This document shows positions 1 to 6,300 of a DNA stretch of 7,287 nt, piece by piece. Under the pieces are notes generated by a model. That model did no database searches. It had not been told where the DNA came from and saw nothing but the letters and a program-made list of their open reading frames with translations. The first letter of the stretch is position 1; each line of letters opens with the position of its first letter. The stretch lies in the NCBI GenBank assembly GCA_028717525.1, contig JAQUNT010000106.1, forward strand, positions 1-7,287. The letters are read 5' to 3'. The stretch is from Elusimicrobiota bacterium. GTDB taxonomy: Bacteria > Elusimicrobiota > Elusimicrobia > UBA1565 > UBA9628. The position numbers were made by a program, and so were the translations under genes.

Positions 1-41
1 GCAAGAAAAAGAAACGCCGCGATCATCATCCACGGATTCAT
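1..41 (-). CDS. 5' end of an unidentified gene, probable exported or membrane protein (partial)
   Basis: Only the first 13 codons are inside the window; the gene continues past the left edge. The ATG is at 41-39, preceded by a GGGAGG Shine-Dalgarno motif (52-47) with 5 nt between it and the start. A strong promoter lies just upstream (63-91), giving an inferred leader of about 15 nt. The visible peptide begins MNPWMMIAAFLFLA. It is strongly hydrophobic, as expected for the start of a signal peptide or a first membrane helix, although it has no basic residue near its N-terminus. It diverges from the small secreted-protein gene at 199-525 across a shared regulatory region. The function cannot be stated from 13 residues. 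The start call is well supported by promoter, ribosome-binding site and spacing; the product is unknown. Confidence 0.65.
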   Translation of the reverse strand, partial: MNPWMMIAAFLFL

Positions 42-62
42 GCACGCCTCCCTGTCCAAAAC

Positions 63-91
63 AGTGTAACCTACCCCCCTCGGATTGTCAA
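63..91 (-). promoter_or_regulatory. sigma70-type promoter of the leftward gene
   Basis: On the minus strand there is a perfect -35 TTGACA (91-86), a 17-bp spacer and a -10 TACACT (68-63, four of six consensus bases). Transcription should start near position 56, about 15 nt before the ATG at 41. The spacer contains a run of six G (C on the plus strand, 74-79). The hexamers and ideal spacing are seen directly; activity is inferred. Confidence 0.72.
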
Positions 92-106
92 GAAATGAAC
101 GCCTTT

Positions 107-132
107 TTTACTGAAGATTAAATCTCAGTAAA
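107..132. promoter_or_regulatory. operator-like inverted repeat midway between divergent promoters
   Basis: Perfect 8-bp arms TTTACTGA (107-114) and TCAGTAAA (125-132) flank a 10-bp centre. The centre is itself nearly symmetric: GATT (116-119), A120, AATC (121-124), with A115 the only unmatched base besides the central one. The site is AT-rich in GC-rich DNA. It lies 15 bp from the -35 box of the leftward promoter and 16 bp from the -35 box of the rightward one, so its centre is near -64 from both predicted start sites. Neither predicted transcript crosses it, so a protein-binding DNA site is likelier than an RNA hairpin or terminator. I cannot name the regulator family. Confidence 0.6.
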
Positions 133-148
133 TCCCGCAGCCCGGCCC

Positions 149-177
149 TTGCATTGCCCAGGGAGTCCTGTTATACT
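149..177 (+). promoter_or_regulatory. sigma70-type promoter (extended -10) of the rightward gene
   Basis: The -10 is TATACT (172-177), preceded by TG at 169-170, which makes an extended -10 element. A partial -35, TTGCAT (149-154), is exactly 17 bp upstream. Transcription would start near 184, placing the Shine-Dalgarno site at the start of the message and excluding the upstream TTG at 154 as a start codon. The weak -35 with a good extended -10 is compatible with dependence on an activator bound at the 107-132 dyad (inference). Confidence 0.65.
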
Positions 178-186
178 TCTGGCGAC

Positions 187-194
187 AGGAGGAG
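187..194 (+). promoter_or_regulatory. Shine-Dalgarno site that fixes the start at ATG 199
   Basis: AGGAGGAG lies 6 nt (measured from its GGAGG core) before the ATG at 199. The same frame is open back to a TTG at 154, but that codon has no ribosome-binding site and lies upstream of the predicted -10 box. The ATG is therefore clearly preferred. Confidence 0.8.
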
Positions 195-198
195 AATC

Positions 199-525
199 AT
201 GACTCAATTCCTTTGTTCGTTGCTGCTTTCATTCGCCGTGAACGGTCAGCTTGCCGCGGCCGACAAGAACCCCCTGTCGGAACTGCGCAATCCCGCGGCC
301 ACTCAGCAGGAGACCACAGCTTTCGCGAAATACCGCAGCAACCCCAAGGCCTCCCGGGAGTTCATCGCGACTAGACAGTACATCAGACAGCTCAAAGCCA
401 GCCCGGAAGTCCCGCCGCCGGTCCCGGATTCGGTCCAGTTGAAGTACGCCTTGAACTTCAGCGAACAGCTCGACCTGTACAACGCCATGCTGTTCTGGGG
501 AGTCGACCGGGGCGACCTCACCTGA
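199..525 (+). CDS. small secreted protein of unknown function
   Basis: This is a 108-residue protein that I do not recognise. Residues 5-21 form a hydrophobic signal-peptide core ending in an Ala-Ala-Ala motif, so cleavage is likely before Asp22, leaving about 87 mature residues. The n-region (MTQF) has no Lys or Arg, which is unusual for a Sec signal. The only cysteine is Cys6, inside the signal, so it is not a lipoprotein. The mature part is polar and probably helical at residues 36-67, has a proline-rich hinge (PEVPPPVPDS, 69-78) and ends in a more hydrophobic helix-like stretch (79-102). Third codon positions are mostly G or C, supporting real coding, although the gene is less GC-rich than its neighbours. 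It has its own promoter and Shine-Dalgarno site, diverges from the gene at the left edge, and overlaps the end of pdxA tail-to-tail by 8 nt. Confidence 0.7.
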   Translation: MTQFLCSLLLSFAVNGQLAAADKNPLSELRNPAATQQETTAFAKYRSNPKASREFIATRQYIRQLKASPEVPPPVPDSVQLKYALNFSEQLDLYNAMLFWGVDRGDLT

Positions 526-1471
526 CGGCGCAGAGCCGGACCGCCAGAGACGAAGCCTCCAGCGTGGCCGACGGATCGGCCAGCCCTCGGCCCGCGATGT
601 CGGGCCCCGTGCCGTGCCCGGGCGAGACGCGCACGAAAGGCAACCCGGCGGTCCAGTTGACCACGCCCAGCCCGGCGGCCGCCTTGAGCCCGATCATGGC
701 CTGGTCGTGATAGAGGCAGACCAGGCCGTAGCAGCCGCCCGCCGCGTGATGCCGCCAAGCCGCGTCCGCGGGCAGGGGCCCGGACAGGTCCACACCGGCG
801 CGCCGGGCTGAACGCACCGCCGGAATCAGGACCCTTCGTTCCTCATGCCCCAGCAGGCCGCCCTCCCCGGCGTGCGGGTTGAGGCCGCAGAGCACGAGCC
901 TGGGACGCTTGACGCCGGTCTTCCGGAGCGCCTCCCACAGGACGCGCGCCGCGGAGAGGACCTTCGCCCCGCTCAGGGCGGAAGGCACGCCCGCCAGCGG
1001 GATGTGCCGGGTCGCGAGCACGCACCACAACCCCCTCTGGGGCGCGGCCAGGATCATCTGCGCGTCGGCCCCGGTCGCGGACCTCAGGTACTCAGTGTGG
1101 TCGCGGTAAGGGACCCCGGCCAGGGCCCAGGCCTCCTTGGAGATGGGCGCGGTCACCACCGCATCGGCCAGCCCCCGCGCGGCCAGGCGCACCGCCTCGG
1201 CCACCGCGGCGAAGGACATGGCCCCGCCGGCCGCGTCCGCCCGTCCGTACGCCGGGGGCCGGAGACCCAGCCCGGTGTCGCGCAACGGGATTGCGCCGGG
1301 CCGCCAGCCCGCGCGGTGCCAGACCGAGGCCTCCCCGACCAGGACCGGCCGGCAGGCCCGCGCTAGGCTACCGCCGCGCAGGGCCCCCAGCACCGCCTCC
1401 GGCCCTATGCCCGAGGGGTCTCCGCTGGTGAAGGCGAGTACGGGCCTAGAGCGGCGGCAGGTTCCTTTCAA
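518..1471 (-). CDS. pdxA: 4-hydroxythreonine-4-phosphate dehydrogenase PdxA
   Basis: PdxA carries out the NAD-dependent oxidation and decarboxylation of 4-phosphohydroxy-L-threonine in the DXP-dependent pathway to pyridoxal phosphate, in the cytoplasm. At 317 residues it is close to E. coli PdxA (329). Family motifs appear in order: GDPSGIGPE (17-25), TAPISKEAW (107-115), DHTEYL (124-129), LNPHAGEGG (197-205), LYHDQAM (253-259) and LPFVRVSPGHGT (277-288). The metal ligands of the E. coli enzyme (H166, H211, H266) correspond to H156, H200 and H255. The substrate residues correspond to H125/T126, K263, N272 and R281, so the active site looks complete. The start is TTG at 1471-1469. An in-frame TAA lies immediately before it, and no other canonical start precedes the GDPSGIG motif. 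It overlaps the SurA-like gene by 26 nt, which suggests translational coupling, and it is the last gene of the operon. The surA-pdxA order matches E. coli. Confidence 0.96.
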   Translation of the reverse strand: MKGTCRRSRPVLAFTSGDPSGIGPEAVLGALRGGSLARACRPVLVGEASVWHRAGWRPGAIPLRDTGLGLRPPAYGRADAAGGAMSFAAVAEAVRLAARGLADAVVTAPISKEAWALAGVPYRDHTEYLRSATGADAQMILAAPQRGLWCVLATRHIPLAGVPSALSGAKVLSAARVLWEALRKTGVKRPRLVLCGLNPHAGEGGLLGHEERRVLIPAVRSARRAGVDLSGPLPADAAWRHHAAGGCYGLVCLYHDQAMIGLKAAAGLGVVNWTAGLPFVRVSPGHGTGPDIAGRGLADPSATLEASSLAVRLCAVR

Positions 1472-2546
1472 TTACGGCCTGGGCCTTGAGCGACTTGACG
1501 TAGGACTCCAGTTCCTTCTGGTAGGCCATGTTCATCATCGCCTTGGACAGTTCGTCCTTGAACTTCTCGAACTCCGGCTCCTCCGCCGCGCGCTTCTCCT
1601 GGACCCGGATGAGGAAATAGCCGACCTCGGTCTCGATGGGCTGGCTGATCTCGCCCACCGGCAGGGAGAAGGCGGACTTCTCGAAGTCCGGCGGCGCCAC
1701 GCCGCGGACCAGGAAGCCGATGTCGCCGCCACGGGCGGCGTATTCCGCCTCCTCGGAGAAATCTTTGGCCACCAGCGCGAAGTTCGAGGTGCCGTCGCCC
1801 AAGCGCCGGCGGATCTCCTGCGCCGCGGCCAGGGCGCGCTTCTTCTCACGCGAGGAGTTGGCGGGCGAGCAGCGCACCAGGATGCGCGAGACCCGGACCC
1901 GCTCCGAGGTCATAGCCTTGATCTGGCCGGAGATCTCAAGGAAGGCCTGGCTCTCCTCCTCGCTGACGCCCTTGGGCGGCTCGGTGGCGCCGCTGACGAT
2001 GAAGGCCTTGAGGCGCTCGAAGTACTCTTTGACGTCCTTGTCGGCGGGGGGCTGGACCTTGGACTTGACCGCCTCCTCCACGACTTTGCGCGCCATGATC
2101 TGCTTGGAGAGCCGGCCGCGGAACTGCTCGTAGGTCAAGCCCATGACCTTGAGCTTCTTGGCGAAGGCGGCTTCGGCCTCGGCCTCCCCCACCGGGTTGC
2201 CCTCGTCGTCCTTGGAAAAGCGGTCTTTGACCTCGGCCACGCCGCCGTCGATGTCCCGCTCGCGCACCTTGACCCGGAGCTTGGATCCCTCCTGGTAGAG
2301 GACCTCGCGGTCCACCAGTTGCTCCAGGGTCGTCTCGCGCAGCTTGCGCACGTGCGCCGGGTCGGCCGCGGCCGCGGGCATGGCCTTGCGCCAGTAGTCC
2401 ATGACCTCGTCGATCTCCTTCTGGTACTCGGACAGGAGGATCGGGGTGCCGTTGACCACGGCGACGGTGTCCTCGAGGACCTTGGCCGAAGCCGTCGCCG
2501 CCAGAGCCAGCAGCGCGGCGCAGAGAACCTTACTTGAACTGTTCAT
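1446..2546 (-). CDS. SurA-like periplasmic chaperone with one parvulin domain
   Basis: This 366-residue exported protein is of the SurA/PpiC type, whose members escort unfolded outer-membrane proteins through the periplasm. A signal peptide covers residues 1-21 (basic K6, hydrophobic core, cleavage after Ala-Ser-Ala). A SurA-type N-terminal helical region follows (about 25-165, including VAVVNGTPILLSEY). A single parvulin domain spans about 215-320 (GGDIGF 273-278, then the Pro-Xaa-Phe-Glu, GEIS and Glu-Val-Gly-Tyr positions), followed by a C-terminal helix. E. coli SurA is longer (428 residues) with two parvulin domains. Both signature histidines are replaced: the HIL position is R221 (RIL) and the GYH position is F311 (GYF). 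A chaperone role without isomerase activity is therefore likely (inference). ATG 2546 is chosen over an upstream in-frame start near 2681 because only it gives a signal peptide and a GGAGG site. It overlaps the preceding isomerase gene by 17 nt. Confidence 0.88.
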   Translation of the reverse strand: MNSSSKVLCAALLALAATASAKVLEDTVAVVNGTPILLSEYQKEIDEVMDYWRKAMPAAAADPAHVRKLRETTLEQLVDREVLYQEGSKLRVKVRERDIDGGVAEVKDRFSKDDEGNPVGEAEAEAAFAKKLKVMGLTYEQFRGRLSKQIMARKVVEEAVKSKVQPPADKDVKEYFERLKAFIVSGATEPPKGVSEEESQAFLEISGQIKAMTSERVRVSRILVRCSPANSSREKKRALAAAQEIRRRLGDGTSNFALVAKDFSEEAEYAARGGDIGFLVRGVAPPDFEKSAFSLPVGEISQPIETEVGYFLIRVQEKRAAEEPEFEKFKDELSKAMMNMAYQKELESYVKSLKAQAVIERNLPPL

Positions 2547-3339
2547 CGACGACCTCCACGGGGAACTTGTCTTGGACCGACTGCAGGTAGCGGTCGAGCT
2601 TCTGCTTCTCCATGATCCTGGCGATGCGGTCGTGCGCCGCGGCGAAGTCCACCCTGCGCTCGGACTCCTTCCTGAGCACATGGTAGCCGAACTTGCTCTT
2701 GATCGGCCCGGCGGTCTCCCCGACCCGTATCTTGAAGGCGATGTCCTCCAGCTCCGGGATGACCTCTCCGTAGAGGGCCGGGGCCATGCGCCCGCCCTCA
2801 GCGGCGCTGGAAGCGTCGAGTGAATGGTCCCGGGCCAGCGCGGTCAGGCTGGCCCCGGCGCGCGCCTTCTTGGCCAGCTCCTCGGCCTCGACCGGCGAGG
2901 CGCAGAGGATGTGGCGCAGCTCGATCTCCAGGGGATAGCGCCGATGGTAGTCCCGAATCTCGTCCTCGCTGGTCTGCAGGGTCCCGTTGCCGCGCAGCTT
3001 GGCCAGCCACATGCGGGTCAGCAGGTAGTCGCGGCCCTCGCGCAGGCGCTCGTCCTCGTCGGCCTTCAGGCGGTCGAGCTGCACCCGGAAGTCCACGGAC
3101 CTGGGCACGTCCGAGCTCTGGGCCGCGGCCAGGATGAGCTTCTCGCGGATGAGGATGTCGAGGAACTGCCTCCGGCCGTTGGGGGTGGCCACATAGTTCT
3201 GGTAGTCCTGCGCCACTTCCGCGAGCTTGCGCTGGAACTCGGACTCGGTGATCTTGAGCGGCCCGACCTTGGCCACCGTGTCGTCCCGATTCCGGCAGCT
3301 CGCGGCCAGAAGCGCGAGGACGATGAGAATGTACCTCAC
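2530..3339 (-). CDS. parvulin-type peptidyl-prolyl isomerase, probable lipoprotein (PpiC/PrsA/SurA family)
   Basis: This is a 269-residue envelope protein predicted to catalyse cis-trans isomerisation of prolyl bonds in exported proteins. The N-terminus MRYILIVLALLAASC has a basic residue, a hydrophobic core and a lipobox-like Ala-Ala-Ser-Cys with Cys15 as lipidation site. Ala at -3 is weaker than the usual Leu. Arg16 after the Cys, rather than Asp, would allow sorting to the outer membrane if E. coli rules apply. A SurA-N-like helical region (about 21-130) precedes the parvulin domain (about 138-230). Both conserved histidines are present: H143 in RHIL and H220 in GYHVL. GGRM (182-185) fills the usual GG-loop position. 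The start is GTG at 3339; no ATG in frame fits the signal sequence and no strong Shine-Dalgarno site is visible. It begins 12 nt after mfd stops, so coupling or reinitiation is likely. It could equally be called PrsA-like; the exact ortholog is unclear. Confidence 0.9.
   Translation of the reverse strand: MRYILIVLALLAASCRNRDDTVAKVGPLKITESEFQRKLAEVAQDYQNYVATPNGRRQFLDILIREKLILAAAQSSDVPRSVDFRVQLDRLKADEDERLREGRDYLLTRMWLAKLRGNGTLQTSEDEIRDYHRRYPLEIELRHILCASPVEAEELAKKARAGASLTALARDHSLDASSAAEGGRMAPALYGEVIPELEDIAFKIRVGETAGPIKSKFGYHVLRKESERRVDFAAAHDRIARIMEKQKLDRYLQSVQDKFPVEVVDEQFK
2553..2557 (-). promoter_or_regulatory. Shine-Dalgarno site fixing the SurA-like start
   Basis: GGAGG on the minus strand lies 6 nt before the ATG at 2546-2544, inside the end of the upstream isomerase gene. 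It supports this start over the one about 135 nt further upstream, whose extra 45 residues are Arg/Ser-rich and are only the isomerase gene read out of frame. Confidence 0.8.
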
Positions 3340-3355
3340 GCGCTCATCGTATCAT
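3336..3355 (-). other. chained start/stop junction between mfd and the isomerase gene
   Basis: The minus-strand sequence between mfd and the next gene is a chain of overlapping stop and start codons. The mfd TGA (3354-3352) overlaps an ATG (3355-3353) that opens ATG-ATA-CGA-TGA. That TGA overlaps an ATG (3347-3345) opening ATG-AGC-GCG-TGA. That last TGA overlaps the isomerase GTG (3339-3337). Reinitiating ribosomes could pass stepwise from mfd to the isomerase without a strong Shine-Dalgarno site. The codons are seen directly; any function is inference and chance is possible. Confidence 0.4.
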
Positions 3356-6300
3356 TTTTTCCGGTCCGCCCCAACCAGGCCCCCGAGGAAGGCCTCCAGC
3401 CAGGCCAGGGGCTCCTCTCCGCGCAGTTCCACGGCCACGCCCTCGCCCTCGGGACGTTTGAGGAAGCGCAGCCGGCCCGGGAAGGAGCTCTGCCAGGCCT
3501 GCATCTGCGGTAGGCCGATGGCCGCGTCGCCGCGGAAGAGGACCTCGATGCGGCCCTCCTTCTGCGTGGCGGAGCGCACCTTCGCGCGCGCGGCCCGGGC
3601 GCGCAGCTCCAGGACCCGGAAGAGCCTGAGCGCCGGCTCGGGCAGGGGCCCGCTGAGGTCTTCGAGCTCGCGGCGCAGCTCGGCCGCCTGCGCCGGCTCG
3701 GCCCGGAGCAGGCGCTTGTAGAAGTCGAGCCGCTCCAACTCCCCCGGCAGGCAGCTCTCCGGAATGAACGCGTCCACATCGAGATCGAAAGCGGCCGGGA
3801 TTTCCGCCGGGACCTCGGGCCGGCCCTGGCGGCGGCGAAGCTCCTCGCCGAGCAGGTCCGCGTACATCTCCACGCCCACGGCGTGGATGAAGCCGTGCTG
3901 GCGGGCGCCCAGCAGTTCCCCGCAGCCCCGAATCTCCAGGTCGCGCATGGCCAGCTTGACCCCGGAGCCCAGCTCGCCGAACTCGCGCAGGGCCCCCAGC
4001 CTCTTGCGCGCCTCGTCGGTCAAGGCCGAGAGCTCCTCCGCCGCGGCGGGGAAGAAGAGGGTGCAGTAGGCCCGCTGGCGCTCCCGGCCGATGCGGCCGC
4101 GCAGCTGGTAGAGCTGGGCCAGCCCGAAGTCCTGCGCGTTCTCCACCAGCAAAGTGTTCACCGAAGGGATGTCCAGCCCGGACTCGATGATGGTGGAGGC
4201 CACCAGAACGTCCGCCTGCCTCTGATAGAACTCCCACATCGCGGACTCGATTTCCGAGGCGCGCATGCGCCCGTGGATCATGGCGAAGCGGGCGCGCGGC
4301 AGCAGCCTCTGCAGGCGGCCGCGGCACTCGTCCAGGGACCGCACCCGGTTGTGCACGTAGTAGACCTGCCCGCCGCGGGCGAGCTCCTCGCCGATGGCCT
4401 CGGCCACCGCGCCCTCGTCGTAGGGTCCGACCTTGGTCACGATGGGCTGGCGGCCCGCCGGCGCGCTCTGGATCAAGGAGATGGCGCGCAGGCCGGAGAG
4501 GGCCTGGTTGAGGGTCCGGGGTATGGGGGTGGCGGAGAGGGCCAGGCAGTCCACGGTGCGGCGCAAGAGCTTGAGCTTCTCCTTGTCGGCCACCCCGAAG
4601 CGGTGCTCTTCGTCGATGATGGTCAGCCCCAGGTCCTTGAACCGGACGTCCTTCTGGATCAGGCGCGCCGTGCCGATGACCACGTCCACCGTGCCGGCGG
4701 CCAGGCCTGCGAGGACCTTGCGGACCTCCCCCTGGGCCTGGAAGCGGGTCAGCAGGCCCAGGCGCACGGGATAGTCCGCGAAGCGCGCGCAGAACGTGCG
4801 GTAGTGCTGCTCGGCCAGGATGGTGGTGGGAACTAGGATGGCGGTCTGCTTGAAGGCCGCCGCGCACTTGAAGGCCGCGCGCATCGCCACCTCGGTCTTG
4901 CCGAAGCCCACGTCGCCCACCACCACGCGGTCCATGGGGTGGGGAGCGCACATGTCGGCCAGGGTGTCCGCGATGGCCGCCGCCTGGTCCGGGGTCTCCT
5001 CGTACGGGAACTCCGCGCCGAACTCGCGCTCCATGGCGCTCTCCGGAGGGAAGGCGAAGCCGGGCCGCGCGGCGCGCTCGGCCTGGGTCTTGAGCAGCGC
5101 CTCGGCCAGCTCCCGCACGCCCTCGCGGACCGCGCGCTTGACCTCCTCCCAGTTGCGCGTGTCCAAGGACGAGAGGCGCGGGCGCCGGCCCTCAGCCCCG
5201 GAGTACTTCTGGACCTTGCCGAATTCGTGCATGGGCAGGAAGAGCCGGTCCGAGCCGCGGAACTCCAGGGCCAGGCAGTCCACGGTCCCGTGGCCGGGGG
5301 CGCGGACCGGCTCCAGGCCCCGGAACCGGGCCAGGCCGTAGTCCTGGTGCACGACGAAGTCCCCCCTCTTGAGCTCGCCTAGGCGCAGGGTCCCGCGGCT
5401 GGCCGCCGTGAAATGCCGCCAGCGCAGGGACGGGCGGGTGTTGCGGCAGAATATCTCGGAGGCGGAGAACACGGCGAGCCGGTGCCCCGGGTGGTTGAAG
5501 CCGTGGCGCAGAGGCCCGACCAGGAACTGGCAGGGCGGCCGGCCGGAGAATCGTTCATCGAGGAGCTCCTGCATGCGCAGGTCCTCGCCGTGGTTGAGGC
5601 TGAAGAGCACCGTGCGCTGGCCCTCCGCGGCGCGGGAGGCCAGTTCCTCCCAGGCCCGGGCCGGATCCCCGAGGCAGGGGCCGTTGGGACGGATCCCCCA
5701 CTCCGCCGACGCCGCGCCGGGCGGAGCCTCCAGGCCCTCCTCGACGAGCCAGGACCAGCCCTCCGCGAACCAACCCGACAGGGCGGCGCCCGGCTCCGGC
5801 GCTGCGGCGCAAACGGCCCGAGCCCCGCTCAGGAGCTCGCGGGTCTGCTGGGTCACGGGGTCCACCCCGCGCACGGAGGCGACCTCGTCATCGTCGAAGA
5901 GGACGCGCACCGCCGCCATGGGCTCCAGGCCGTAGAAATCGAGGACCGCGCCGCGCTCCGCGAACTCCCCCGGGGACTCCACGAAGTCGACTTTCCGATA
6001 GCCGGCGCGCAGCAGTCCCTCCACGGCCCGGCTGCGCGGGATGCGCTCGCCCACCCGGAACTCAACGCCCAGTCCGGAGAGCTCGGCCGGAGTAGGGGCG
6101 GGCGCGCTCAAGGCCTCGGGCGTGGCCAGGGCCAGCCGGGCCCCGAGGCGCAGCAGTTCCAACGAGGAGAGCCGCAGGCGGGGATCGTCTCCAAAGACGG
6201 CCGGGCGCAGCGGCGCCTCCGCGAAGAGCGGGGCCAGGGCCGAGACCGCGTCCGCCGCGTCCTCCAGGTCCGCATTCTCCCGGCGGACCAGGAGCAGCCG

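Noticed and set aside
104..132. The dyad as a rho-independent terminator
   Set aside because: The T-run (104-109) precedes the dyad on the plus strand rather than following it, no T-run follows on the minus strand, and neither predicted transcript crosses the site. A full RNA stem would also leave a one-base loop.
154..198. TTG 154 as start of the secreted protein
   Set aside because: It lies upstream of the predicted -10 box (172-177) and lacks a Shine-Dalgarno site, while ATG 199 has an excellent one.
1137..2537. Long open frame of 466 codons on the plus strand opposite pdxA and the SurA-like gene
   Set aside because: It is antisense to two genes with clear family motifs. It reads as low-complexity Leu/Gly/Asp/Arg sequence with no motif, as expected from high GC at third codon positions.
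2547..2681. Upstream in-frame start for the SurA-like gene at 2681
   Set aside because: The extra 45 residues are Ser/Arg-rich out-of-frame sequence of the isomerase gene and would bury the signal peptide.
3352..3360. Programmed slippage at the A6 run before the mfd stop codon
   Set aside because: The run sits at the last two Lys codons. Frame shifts there would reach stops or the mini-cistrons almost at once, and no stimulatory structure is evident.
3344..4951. Open frame of 535 codons on the minus strand inside mfd, and plus-strand frames 3883-4836 and 5413-6537
   Set aside because: All are out-of-frame or antisense shadows of mfd, Arg/Gly/Pro/Ala-rich, with no recognisable domain or ribosome-binding site.
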